Positions 23,439-30,832 are shown, counted from the first letter of the stretch. The stretch is DNA of 42,569 nucleotides from Nitrosotalea sp. (GCA_023252335.1 JAJPEA010000003.1:1-42569); one strand, 5' to 3'. Numbers and translations are program-made. The notes: generated by a model from the letters alone, not told the origin.

Positions 23439-23943
23439 AATTAATTTTTTCAAGAATCGTCTTGACAGCTTCTCTAGGAGAAGATACTCCAATTATCAAC
23501 ACGTTTTTTCTGTGATCCAGGTATTGATCTGCATACTTTTCTGCAACACCCCCGCTGTTTTTGATTGCAACAATTGGTTTTTTGTACATGTATGCAGCAC
23601 AAGTCTCAGATAATGTACCTGAACCCCCTCCTATGATTATTACACCATCGGCAGAAAGCGCATTTAGAAAATCCCTTGCAAGACCCATACCACTTGGTAC
23701 TACAATATCACAATATTCATTTGCAAATGAAGGATTGTCTTGAGGAATTATTCCCAATGTCAAACCTCCTGCATCTTTTGCACCATGAGATGCAGCTTTC
23801 ATCACTCCGTCCAATCCACCTGTTACTAGAACGGCTCCGGATTTTGCCACTTCCATGCCTGTATCATATGCAATTTTTTCAAGTTCAGGAGTTGTTCCGC
23901 TCTGATTATTCCCTATGATGAGAATCTGTATTTTTTTTGTCAA
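23431..23943 (-). CDS. TIGR00725/LOG-like Rossmann protein
   Basis: 170 residues, TTG 23943. Nucleotide-binding features: I-I-G-N-N-Q-S-G-T, V-T-G-G-L-D-G-V-M-K-A-A, I-I-P-Q-D, and the signature G-G-G-S-G-T-L-S-E. These belong to the TIGR00725 branch of the LOG/'lysine decarboxylase' superfamily, related to MoCo carrier proteins and cytokinin-type nucleosidases. It is small, soluble and lacks P-G-G-x-G-T-x-x-E in its strict LOG form, so nucleotide binding is more certain than phosphoribohydrolase activity. Overlaps the convergent dehydrogenase by 8 nt. Confidence 0.85.
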   Translation of the reverse strand: MTKKIQILIIGNNQSGTTPELEKIAYDTGMEVAKSGAVLVTGGLDGVMKAASHGAKDAGGLTLGIIPQDNPSFANEYCDIVVPSGMGLARDFLNALSADGVIIIGGGSGTLSETCAAYMYKKPIVAIKNSGGVAEKYADQYLDHRKNVLIIGVSSPREAVKTILEKINST

Positions 23944-24025
23944 TGTGACATTATAAAAAATAGATAATAAAAATTGTATTTTATAGAAATGAAAAGAGAA
24001 ATAGAGAAAATATGTTTCCCTAAGA

Positions 24026-25684
24026 CTAGGTACTAGTCTCAGTCTTTGGAACTGATGTCATAGTTGTGCCCGTTGGCTTTGTTGATCCGGTGTCACTCTT
24101 TTTCTTTCGTGGGGCACGAAGTTTTTTTACCTTGACGTCGGTTTTTGATTCTGATTTTACCTGTGTATTTGGTGCTGTTTGTGGTTTTTGTTGTTGTGGA
24201 GGTCTTTGACCTTGTGGGCGTTGTTGATTCTGTTGTGGATGTTGACCTTGTGGTCTCTGTCCCTGTTGTTGTTTTTGCTGTGGATGCTGTCCTTGTTGCG
24301 GTGGTCTTTGTTGGTTATGTTGCTGTGGCCTATTACCCTGTTGAGGTCTATTACCTTGTTGTGGTTTCTGTCCCGGTCTCTGACCTTGTTGTTTTTGCTG
24401 TGGATGCTGTCCTTGTTTTTGTTGTTGCGGTCTGTTACCCTGTTGCAATTTTTGTCCTGGTCTCTGACCTTGTTGTGACTTTTGTTGTTGACCTTGTGGG
24501 CGTTGTTGATTTTGTTGTGGTTTGTTGCCTTGCTTGTTTCCAGGATTTTGTTTTTGTCCTGGTTTTGTATTTGGTGATGATCCTGGAATTGGTTTCATCC
24601 TACCCCATAATACACTCATTCTTGCCTTGTAACCTACACCATATTCCAATTCATCTGGAACCAAAGTTGCAGGATGTACAAATCCTTGACTTCTAATTGC
24701 AACAGCTCGTTTCATTGCTTCATTTCTGATGTAATCCCAATCTTCAGTTCCAAATCCGTCAATTGGACCTGTCAATATTCCATTGTGCATTGAAAACACT
24801 AATGCTGACACAATTGGAATTGCATAGTTGATGCTTGCTGCAGAGTTGATTTTCACTGGCATCAATGGCATGTGATGACTTCCTCTAGTATTTCCTGCAA
24901 CGAGATGAGGATTGTTAAATGCAGATCCTGCTTCTTCTGTTGCTGGAAAGTCTTTTTGAGTTCGGACTATACAAATAGGATCATCTTTTCCAACATAAGT
25001 TCCAGCAATGTTGTGTAATCTATCAGTAGATGCTGCCAATATTGGTTGATTGTCTTTTGTAGTTACGGTAGATATGACATATCTTCCCGGGTACATCAGG
25101 GCTGCTTCTAATGTTGGTTTATCCTGCCACATTTCTAGTGTAGCGATTTTGCCCTTTTCTACATCCATTACTGAAATTCTGACACCTTTTGCCAAGTTCT
25201 GGTTTACAATTAAACCAGTGTTAGATAGTGCGTCAACAAACATTCTGTAGAATGGATAGTTGAAAGCACCAGGTTCAGTCTTGTCTGCAGCATAAATTGT
25301 AAATGCTTCATTTGGTCTTTCATCAAATGTCATCTCTGCAACGCCAGGTCCCATGCCTTTTACGTTTCCAGAAAATGAATCCTTCAACAAGTCTTGGCCT
25401 GCACCGTAAAGTCCTTCACTTTTTGCAACTCTAGTTGCAGCTTCAAATGCACGCCATGCAAGTCCGTGTACTTGAGAATTGTTAACACCCTTTGTGTGAG
25501 TCATGACAATATGTATGTCATCTCCACAATATCCGATATAGGAATCAATCAAGAGTCCTTTACCATCTTTTCTTACTTGGGGCTTTACAAGATTTCTTAC
25601 GGCGTTTAGTAGACCATCACTTGGTCTTGTGTGTCCGCCAATTCCACCAACATCAGCTTTGATTACTGTTACTGTAATTTTCAT
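24026..25684 (-). CDS. fbp: FBP aldolase/phosphatase with a long Gln-rich C-terminal extension
   Basis: 552 residues. Residues 1-367 match the archaeal bifunctional fructose-1,6-bisphosphate aldolase/phosphatase (start A-D-V-G-G-I-G-G-H-T-R-P-S; I-D-S-Y-I-G-Y-C-G-D-D; G-P-I-D-G-F-G-T-E-D-W-D-Y-I), a Mg enzyme giving fructose-6-phosphate from triose phosphates in gluconeogenesis. From 368 on is a low-complexity tail of about 185 residues: Q/P/G/N/R/K-rich with repeated G-Q-R-P-G-Q-K and G-N-R-P-Q-Q units and no Asp/Glu in a 134-residue stretch that is 43% Gln by my count, then a Lys/Arg-rich K-K-L-R-A-P-R-K-K-K and a Thr/Ser end. Tail function unknown. TATA at plus 25710-25715. Confidence 0.95.
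   Translation of the reverse strand: MKITVTVIKADVGGIGGHTRPSDGLLNAVRNLVKPQVRKDGKGLLIDSYIGYCGDDIHIVMTHTKGVNNSQVHGLAWRAFEAATRVAKSEGLYGAGQDLLKDSFSGNVKGMGPGVAEMTFDERPNEAFTIYAADKTEPGAFNYPFYRMFVDALSNTGLIVNQNLAKGVRISVMDVEKGKIATLEMWQDKPTLEAALMYPGRYVISTVTTKDNQPILAASTDRLHNIAGTYVGKDDPICIVRTQKDFPATEEAGSAFNNPHLVAGNTRGSHHMPLMPVKINSAASINYAIPIVSALVFSMHNGILTGPIDGFGTEDWDYIRNEAMKRAVAIRSQGFVHPATLVPDELEYGVGYKARMSVLWGRMKPIPGSSPNTKPGQKQNPGNKQGNKPQQNQQRPQGQQQKSQQGQRPGQKLQQGNRPQQQKQGQHPQQKQQGQRPGQKPQQGNRPQQGNRPQQHNQQRPPQQGQHPQQKQQQGQRPQGQHPQQNQQRPQGQRPPQQQKPQTAPNTQVKSESKTDVKVKKLRAPRKKKSDTGSTKPTGTTMTSVPKTETST
24268..24417 (-). repeat. Direct repeats in the tail-coding part of fbp
   Basis: A 30-nt identical segment occurs at 24268-24297 and 24388-24417, 120 nt apart, within a wider G/T-rich (plus strand) repetitive block from about 24170 to 24550. 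In protein it encodes Q-G-Q-H-P-Q-Q-K-Q-Q. Neighbouring units encode variants of G-Q-R-P-G-Q-K-x-Q-Q-G-N-R-P-Q-Q. The pattern implies growth by unequal recombination or slippage. Confidence 0.75.
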
Positions 25685-25709
25685 TATTCCTAATTATGAA
25701 ATAGTTCGA

Positions 25710-25715
25710 TTTATA
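25710..25715 (-). promoter_or_regulatory. TATA box of fbp
   Basis: On the minus strand TATAAA lies 26-31 nt before ATG 25684 in GGTATAAATCG context. This spacing predicts a leaderless transcript. The divergent EF-1alpha promoter lies about 90 nt away. Confidence 0.6.
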
Positions 25716-25798
25716 CCATGTGAAAAAATTTGATCTAAATGATCGAGTCAGAAAATAATTCAATTTTTGACCAAAAAAAATTCAAAAAATGAAAATGC

Positions 25799-25806
25799 TA
25801 ATAAAG
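25799..25806 (+). promoter_or_regulatory. TATA box of the EF-1alpha operon
   Basis: TAATAAAG lies 23-30 nt before ATG 25829, preceded by an A-rich tract. The placement fits a leaderless or near-leaderless mRNA for EF-1alpha, S10 and Rpo12. Confidence 0.5.
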
Positions 25807-25828
25807 CCCTTCCCAAGTAACATCCAGC

Positions 25829-27139
25829 ATGAGCACCGCAGCATCAAGAAAACCTCACTTGAACATGATTGTCGTAGGACACATCGATAACGGAAAATCT
25901 ACAACCATGGGTCACTTTTTAATGGAACTCGGACTAGTAGATGAAAGAACAATTGCAGCACACGCAGCCGAATCCGAGAAGACCGGAAAAGGTGACACTT
26001 TCAAATATGCATGGGTCATGGACAATATCAAGGATGAAAGAGAAAGAGGTATCACAATCGATTTAGCATTTCAAAAATTCGAATCACCAAAATACTTCTT
26101 CACATTAATAGACGCACCAGGTCACAGAGACTTTATCAAAAACATGATCACAGGTGCCTCAGAGGCAGACTGTGCAGTTTTGGTCTTGTCAGCAAAAGAA
26201 GGTGAAACAGATACAGCAACAGCACCAGGTGGACAAGCAAGAGAACATGCTTTCTTACTTAGAACACTAGGTGTAGGACAACTAGTAGTAGCAATTAACA
26301 AGATGGATGACAGCAATTTCTCAGAAGCAGCATACAAAGCAGCAAAAGAAAAGGCTGAGAAATTATTGAAGTCCGTAGGTTACAAACTTGACAAAGTAGC
26401 AATCATTCCAGTATCAGGTTGGAAGGGAGATAACTTGGTAAAGAAATCACCAAACATGCCATGGTGGACAGGTAAAACACTATTCGAAGCATTTGATGAT
26501 TTCACAATGCCAGACAAACCAACCGGAAAACCACTCAGAATCCCAATACAAGATGTTTATACCATCACAGGTGTCGGCACAGTCCCAGTAGGACGTGTCG
26601 AAACAGGTGTGGCAAAACCAGGTCAGAAGATAGTTGTAATGCCATCAGGTGCAGTAGGTGAAATCAAATCAATTGAAACCCACCACACTGAAATGCCATC
26701 TGCAGAACCAGGTGACAACATTGGATTCAACTTGAGAGGTATCGAAAAGAAAGATATCCACAGAGGCGATGTAATTGGAACATCTGACAACCCACCAAAC
26801 GTAGCAAAAGAGTTTAGGGCACAAATAATAGTTATTCACCATCCGACAGCAATTGCACCTGGTTATACACCAGTAATGCATGCACACACAGCTCAAGTAG
26901 CAGCAACAATAGTTGCCTTCGAAGCAAAGATAAATCCACAATCTGGTGCAATTGAAGAAGAGAATCCAAAGTTCCTAAAAGCAGGAGATTCCGCAATTGT
27001 AAGAATCAAACCAGTTAGACCATTGTGTATTGAAACATTTGGAGAATTTCCAGAAATGGGAAGATTCGCTCTTAGAGACATGGGTGCAACAATTGCAGCA
27101 GGCATTGTAAAAGAGATTACTGAGAAATACACCAAATAG
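25829..27139 (+). CDS. tuf: Translation elongation factor EF-1alpha (aEF1A)
   Basis: 436 residues. GTPase motifs: G-H-I-D-N-G-K-S-T (G1, 17-25; Asn where His is usual), R-G-I-T-I-D (G2), D-A-P-G-H-R-D-F (G3), N-K-M-D (G4) and S-G-W-K-G-D-N (G5 region). Domains II and III follow, with G-V-G-T-V-P-V-G-R-V-E-T-G and G-R-F-A-L-R-D-M-G. It delivers aminoacyl-tRNA to the ribosome. First gene of an operon with S10 (8-nt gap) and Rpo12. Codon use is strongly ACA/GCA/CCA-biased, as expected of a highly expressed gene in this genome. Confidence 0.98.
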   Translation: MSTAASRKPHLNMIVVGHIDNGKSTTMGHFLMELGLVDERTIAAHAAESEKTGKGDTFKYAWVMDNIKDERERGITIDLAFQKFESPKYFFTLIDAPGHRDFIKNMITGASEADCAVLVLSAKEGETDTATAPGGQAREHAFLLRTLGVGQLVVAINKMDDSNFSEAAYKAAKEKAEKLLKSVGYKLDKVAIIPVSGWKGDNLVKKSPNMPWWTGKTLFEAFDDFTMPDKPTGKPLRIPIQDVYTITGVGTVPVGRVETGVAKPGQKIVVMPSGAVGEIKSIETHHTEMPSAEPGDNIGFNLRGIEKKDIHRGDVIGTSDNPPNVAKEFRAQIIVIHHPTAIAPGYTPVMHAHTAQVAATIVAFEAKINPQSGAIEEENPKFLKAGDSAIVRIKPVRPLCIETFGEFPEMGRFALRDMGATIAAGIVKEITEKYTK

Positions 27140-27147
27140 GGACTTGA

Positions 27148-27456
27148 ATGACACAGACAGCCCGAATTAAATTAACAAGTACTAGTCTTTTAAGACTGGA
27201 CGGGGTCTGTACTGAAATCAAGGGAATTGGTGAAAAAACCGGTGTCAAAGTAAAAGGTCCAACACCATTACCAGTAAAAACACTCAATGTAGTTACACGA
27301 AAGTCACCATGTGGTCAAGGCACCAACACATATGAAAAATGGGAAATGAGAATCCACAGACGAGTCATAGACCTTGGTGCAGATGACAGGGCAATAAGAC
27401 AGCTCATGAGAATTAAAATTCCAAACGATGTATATATTGAACTTACTTTGAAATAG
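27148..27456 (+). CDS. rps10: Small ribosomal subunit protein S10 (uS10)
   Basis: 102 residues: A-R-I-K-L-T-S-T-S-L-L-R-L-D-G-V, K-G-P-T-P-L-P-V-K-T-L, R-K-S-P-C-G-Q-G-T-N-T-Y-E-K-W-E-M-R-I-H-R-R-V-I-D, typical uS10 with the RNA-contacting P-L-P loop and archaeal R-K-S-P-C-G-x-G. It is a 30S protein that binds 16S rRNA. The EF-1alpha-S10 order is the classic archaeal str-operon end. ATG 27148, 8 nt after the EF-1alpha stop. Confidence 0.97.
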   Translation: MTQTARIKLTSTSLLRLDGVCTEIKGIGEKTGVKVKGPTPLPVKTLNVVTRKSPCGQGTNTYEKWEMRIHRRVIDLGADDRAIRQLMRIKIPNDVYIELTLK

Positions 27457-27464
27457 TGATAAAA

Positions 27465-27659
27465 ATGTCTGAACCAACTCCAGAAATACAAGCAGATGAA
27501 AAACCAACTAGCTTTAGTGTCTTCTATTCATGCATGCGTTGTGGCACCCAAGTGTCCCAGTCTGAGCTTACAAGATTGCCAGAAATAAAATGCATTTGTG
27601 GTTTTAGAGTATTTACCAAAGTCAGACCACCAGTAGTAAAAACAATCAAGGCTTTTTAG
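27465..27659 (+). CDS. rpoP: RNA polymerase subunit Rpo12 (RpoP)
   Basis: 64 residues from ATG 27465; GTG 27456 is in frame but overlaps the S10 stop. Zinc ribbon Y-S-C-M-R-C-G ... I-K-C-I-C-G-F-R-V with C-terminal K-V-R-P-P-V-V-K-T-I-K-A, the hallmark of archaeal Rpo12 / eukaryotic Rpb12. The second pair reads C-I-C rather than C-P-x-C, so its zinc ligand spacing is C-x-C here. It joins Rpo3 and Rpo10 in polymerase assembly. Third in the EF-1alpha operon; its stop interlocks with that of the convergent zinc-finger gene. Confidence 0.93.
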   Translation: MSEPTPEIQADEKPTSFSVFYSCMRCGTQVSQSELTRLPEIKCICGFRVFTKVRPPVVKTIKAF

Positions 27660-27856
27660 ATATCCCTAGTTCCGCTATAACTATGGACTCGCTGCATATG
27701 AGTTCGCATCTCTTCCATACTTGAAAAAAATTTGTTGCATTCTTTACAGTCATAACGCTTGTCACTATGATGTAATTGCAAGTGTAACATCAAATATTCT
27801 TGCTGTCTAAATTTTGCATCACACATTTCGCACTTGAATTTTTTAAAAATATTCAT
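27656..27856 (-). CDS. Two-finger C2H2 zinc-finger protein
   Basis: 66 residues. Finger 1: F-K-C-E-M-C-D-A-K-F-R-Q-Q-E-Y-L-M-L-H-L-Q-L-H-H; finger 2: Y-D-C-K-E-C-N-K-F-F-S-S-M-E-E-M-R-T-H-M-Q-R-V-H. Both have the C-x2-C-x12-H-x3-4-H form with conserved Phe and Leu/Met core. Eukaryote-style C2H2 fingers are infrequent in archaea but do occur in thaumarchaea. Likely DNA-, RNA- or protein-binding. Starts directly after the upstream zinc-ribbon gene stop (TAG then ATG), so they form an operon; ends overlapping rpoP by 4 nt. Confidence 0.92.
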   Translation of the reverse strand: MNIFKKFKCEMCDAKFRQQEYLMLHLQLHHSDKRYDCKECNKFFSSMEEMRTHMQRVHSYSGTRDI

Positions 27857-28267
27857 CTAGCCCAACTTTGCCTTGTAAGAGTCCCAGCATTCTCTACATA
27901 ATTGTCCTTCAAGCACCCATTTTTTCTTTGGAGTGTATCTTATCATGCCAAGTTTTTTTCCACAGGACTGACAATTTGACTTTTGACTCTTGTATGTGAG
28001 ATCCTTTTTATCAAAACAAGACTTGCACAGTAACCCTTCCATATCCCACTGATATCGTGGCTCCCATAGATCAGGAACATCTTTTTCCACGCCACATGTA
28101 ACACATTTTTGCCTAAGGCTTTGTTCGTAGAACTTTTTCATCTGGGAGACATAGCAGTCAGCACAAAGTGGGCCTTCAATCTTCCATTCGCTCTTGGGCT
28201 TGCTCTTATGGGCAGACTCTTTTTTACAAATTGTACATATGATGGGTTTTCTGGAAAACAAGTTCAT
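27857..28267 (-). CDS. Triple zinc-ribbon protein
   Basis: 136 residues from ATG 28267 (in-frame ATGs also at 28282 and 28291; TATTTAAT at plus 28289-28296, minus sense, suits 28267). Three repeats of C-x2-C ... W-x-x-E/D-G-x-L-C-x-x-C: I-C-T-I-C-K ... W-K-I-E-G-P-L-C; K-C-V-T-C-G ... W-D-M-E-G-L-L-C-K-S-C; N-C-Q-S-C-G-K-K ... W-V-L-E-G-Q-L-C-R-E-C-W. Each should hold one zinc. The repeats suggest recent duplication. A structural adaptor or nucleic-acid binder is likely; co-transcribed with the C2H2 gene. Confidence 0.85.
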   Translation of the reverse strand: MNLFSRKPIICTICKKESAHKSKPKSEWKIEGPLCADCYVSQMKKFYEQSLRQKCVTCGVEKDVPDLWEPRYQWDMEGLLCKSCFDKKDLTYKSQKSNCQSCGKKLGMIRYTPKKKWVLEGQLCRECWDSYKAKLG

Positions 28268-28318
28268 GGTATGAAATATCATTAAATCCATTAAATAGTT
28301 ATCATAAAGGAAAGGAAT

Positions 28319-28335
28319 TGAGAACCTAGTTCTCA
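28319..28335. promoter_or_regulatory. Perfect inverted repeat between two small DNA-binding-type genes
   Basis: TGAGAAC (28319-28325) and GTTCTCA (28329-28335) are perfect 7-nt arms around CTA. It lies 3 nt after the stop of the RHH-like gene and upstream of the TATA region of the zinc-ribbon gene. It may be a terminator hairpin or an operator; RHH proteins often bind such repeats. Confidence 0.45.
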
Positions 28336-28338
28336 GGT

Positions 28339-28461
28339 TTATTGTTCCAGTGCTTCTTCGAGAAGCTGGCCTGCGTTTATCATTCCCTTTTGCTTTGCAA
28401 TCTGTTCAATTTTTGCATATTGTTCAGCTGTAAAACAAACTGGCATTGAACGGTCTTTCAT
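28339..28461 (-). CDS. 40-residue ribbon-helix-helix-like peptide
   Basis: ATG 28461 to TAA at 28339: M-K-D-R-S-M-P-V-C-F-T, then A-E-Q-Y-A-K-I-E-Q-I-A-K-Q-K-G and M-I-N-A-G-Q-L-L-E-E-A-L-E-Q. One short strand followed by two helices separated by a Gly turn is the minimal CopG/Arc (RHH) fold, a dimeric DNA-binding regulator. An inverted repeat lies just after its stop. Very short for the family, so DNA binding is inferred. Confidence 0.6.
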   Translation of the reverse strand: MKDRSMPVCFTAEQYAKIEQIAKQKGMINAGQLLEEALEQ

Positions 28462-28535
28462 AAATAACAACAGTCTTTCTGATTTTATATCTTTTTTGTT
28501 GATTTGCTTTGATCGTCAAGATCGATTTAGGTTAC

Positions 28536-29930
28536 CTATTCATTGAACACATACTTGCGCTGACCACGCAATTCTGGGCTACTTCCCACCCCTACCAATA
28601 CAAATTCCTTCTTGCCATCCAGGATGTTTTGTGTTGGACTGAGCTTACTTTCATGAATCTGCTCATATTCTTCAAGTGATACCTTTCGCCTATCACCTAT
28701 TTCTGCTTCCAAATTCATGTTTTTGACAATTTCTTTGTATGTATCCATGATGACACCACTGAAGACCATTGCACTACTTCCACTACCATAAGAGCCAAAT
28801 CCGAATCTCTTGTCCTCAAGATTGACACCCTTTTGGAATTCAAATTCTAGACAGCTTCTAAAGCCCATATAGAGTGAAGCAGTGTAAAGATTTCCAACCA
28901 TGCTTGATGCAATAAGTGAGCTTGCAAGCTTGGAGTCATATGCTTCTTGGAATTCATCAGTCATTGTAAATCGCTTTGTAAACTCGTGGTCTTTTTGCAT
29001 AAATTCTTCATCTGCAAGTATTGATTCTATAGTTCCACGAGGATCTTTTGGAACTGGTTCTGACATGCCCATTTTTTCTACAATTCCTTTCCAACGTGGT
29101 AAACTTCTCCACTCGTGTCTTAGTAAGTACGTCAAAGCTTTCTTACCCATGTTACTGTATGGAAGATGCATGTTTACAAAATCAATATAGTCAAGAATTG
29201 ATTCTCCTTCCTTTAGTTTTATTATCCCAGTGGAGAGTGCCTTGTCTTTGTATGCCATAAGTGCCTTCTTTACTTGTATCATGTAAAGCAAGTTAGAGTA
29301 CTGACCATTTACAATTGGAGTCTCTTTTCCAAACGGTCTATAGAAATCATATTCATTTTTAATAGAAGTTGATGTAACCTTGGGATCAAAAGTCATCAAT
29401 CTAGGATTGTCGCTTAGAAGCATTGCAACAGCGCCTGCACCTTGAGTGTATTCACCACTTGAGCCAAGGTCATATTTTGCAATATCTGATACTACAACTA
29501 TGGCAGACTTGCCCTCTGCTTCTCCTGCCCTTATCCAATTAGCATTATCATACAAAGCATACGAACCACTGACACATGCAAATTTGCATTCAATTCCGCC
29601 ACAATGTCCAAAAGAATCATTACCATACACCTGCTCTAACATGCCTATTACGTATGAGTTCATGGCTTTTGATTCGTCAAGAGATGATTCGGTTGCAACA
29701 TACAATCTTCCAACGTCTTTTGGTGAGATCTTGTTTCTTTCCATTATCCTCAGACAGGCATTTGCTGCCATACATGCAGGGTCTTGATTAGTATCTACGA
29801 TAGCCATTTTTGATACTCCGAGGCCTCGCTGTAACTTGTCTGGGTCCATACCACGGGCTTTTGCAAAGTCTCTTGCGTCTACAAACAATTTTGGAATGTA
29901 GATGGCAATGTCATCTATACCTGCGGCCAA
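28536..29930 (-). CDS. mvaS: Hydroxymethylglutaryl-CoA synthase
   Basis: 464 residues from TTG 29930. The frame continues to TTG 29987, but a TATA box (plus 29951-29960) lies inside the extension and 21-30 nt before TTG 29930, and the protein proper begins A-G-I-D-D-I-A-I-Y-I-P-K-L. Thiolase-fold features: nucleophile Cys in C-K-F-A-C-V-S-G-S-Y-A-L, Glu in A-T-E-S-S-L-D-E-S-K, His in N-M-H-L-P-Y-S-N-M-G-K. It condenses acetyl-CoA and acetoacetyl-CoA to HMG-CoA for mevalonate and archaeal lipid synthesis. More like the eukaryotic/bacterial length class (about 460) than the 350-residue archaeal form. Thiolase and DUF35 genes are not adjacent but lie 8 kb away. Confidence 0.92.
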   Translation of the reverse strand: MAAGIDDIAIYIPKLFVDARDFAKARGMDPDKLQRGLGVSKMAIVDTNQDPACMAANACLRIMERNKISPKDVGRLYVATESSLDESKAMNSYVIGMLEQVYGNDSFGHCGGIECKFACVSGSYALYDNANWIRAGEAEGKSAIVVVSDIAKYDLGSSGEYTQGAGAVAMLLSDNPRLMTFDPKVTSTSIKNEYDFYRPFGKETPIVNGQYSNLLYMIQVKKALMAYKDKALSTGIIKLKEGESILDYIDFVNMHLPYSNMGKKALTYLLRHEWRSLPRWKGIVEKMGMSEPVPKDPRGTIESILADEEFMQKDHEFTKRFTMTDEFQEAYDSKLASSLIASSMVGNLYTASLYMGFRSCLEFEFQKGVNLEDKRFGFGSYGSGSSAMVFSGVIMDTYKEIVKNMNLEAEIGDRRKVSLEEYEQIHESKLSPTQNILDGKKEFVLVGVGSSPELRGQRKYVFNE

Positions 29931-29950
29931 TAGCTTCAGCTTTCTGATTA

Positions 29951-29960
29951 CAGATATAAG
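29951..29960 (-). promoter_or_regulatory. TATA box of mvaS
   Basis: CTTATATCTG (minus sense) lies 21-30 nt before TTG 29930 and inside the longer reading frame. It fixes the start and implies a leaderless message beginning with a non-ATG codon. Confidence 0.55.
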
Positions 29961-30029
29961 GATTTTGAGAATCGTTTTTGATCTCAAAGATTGACAATTT
30001 TTGTCATATTGTTACAATATACGTGAAAT

Positions 30030-30752
30030 CTATTGAGATTTTAGCTTGGATTTGAATAATTCATCAAACGCCTCATAGGGCTGGGCTCCGACAATTTTTG
30101 ACACAGTCTTGTCAGGTGAGAGGATGAAAAAGTCAGGCGTCCCAGTCAATCCTAGGTCTTTGGCATTTGATAGGCTACCCTGAACAGTAGAAATGTATCT
30201 GGATTCCGACATGCACTGCCCAAATTGAGTGGCATTTAGTCCAACATTATTTGCAAACTTTAACAAATTACTAGATGACGCCCAGCCGGTGTTTTCCCCA
30301 GCCCAGTTGTTGTATAACACATCATGATATTGCCAAAATTTGCCTTGTTCTTGTGCACAATGTGCGGCATGTGCCGCATTTACAGAGTCCTGGCCAATTA
30401 TGACAAAATCTTTGAAGACCATACGTACTTTACCAGTATCGATATAATTTTTCACAATATCAGGCTCTGTATTGTGATAAAACTGGTTGCAATAATAGCA
30501 CTGATAGTCTCCAAATTCAATCATCGTAATTGGAGCATTATTTGAGCCAAGTACGGGGGATGTATTTTCAGTCAATAGATTCATTGCCACTTTTTGGGAG
30601 GATGCGACATTTTGCAATGTGGCATTATCCAAAGCACCAATGCTAGTGTGGGACATGTAATTTGAAAAACTTGGTCCAAACAATGAAATCACAACTATGA
30701 CAACAGCAATTGCGCCGATCCCAATCCCTACTGATGGGAGATGAACCTTCAA
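30030..30752 (-). CDS. Membrane-anchored DsbA-like thiol:disulfide oxidoreductase
   Basis: 240 residues, TTG 30752 with TAAATAATCT (plus 30771-30780, minus sense) 19-28 nt upstream. One N-terminal helix (about 7-26), a linker, then thioredoxin fold: I-E-F-G-D-Y-Q-C-Y-Y-C (Cys85, Cys88), F-W-Q-Y-H-D-V-L-Y, A-K-D-L-G-L-T-G-T-P-D-F-F with the cis-Pro loop. It would introduce or shuffle disulfides in exported proteins at the outer face of the membrane. Thaumarchaea carry many such paralogues. A further Cys pair (C-A-Q, Q-C-M-S) lies in the helical insert. Confidence 0.92.
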   Translation of the reverse strand: MKVHLPSVGIGIGAIAVVIVVISLFGPSFSNYMSHTSIGALDNATLQNVASSQKVAMNLLTENTSPVLGSNNAPITMIEFGDYQCYYCNQFYHNTEPDIVKNYIDTGKVRMVFKDFVIIGQDSVNAAHAAHCAQEQGKFWQYHDVLYNNWAGENTGWASSSNLLKFANNVGLNATQFGQCMSESRYISTVQGSLSNAKDLGLTGTPDFFILSPDKTVSKIVGAQPYEAFDELFKSKLKSQ

Positions 30753-30802
30753 GAATTTAACTAGCCTTTCAGATTATTTAGTTCTTGTCAAAGGGTAAAG
30801 CC

Positions 30803-30810
30803 AAATAAAT
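30803..30810 (+). promoter_or_regulatory. TATA box of the GAPDH gene
   Basis: AAATAAAT lies 23-30 nt before ATG 30833, giving a short or absent leader. It is the only suitable element between the divergent DsbA-like gene and GAPDH. Confidence 0.45.
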
Positions 30811-30832
30811 AGGATTTCCCATTAGAAAACAC

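Noticed and set aside
24145..24696. 183-codon plus-strand frame, Val/Leu-rich like a membrane protein
   Set aside because: It is the antisense of the Gln-rich fbp tail: CAA/CAG codons read as TTG/CTG or shifted to GTT/TTG, producing artificial hydrophobic text.
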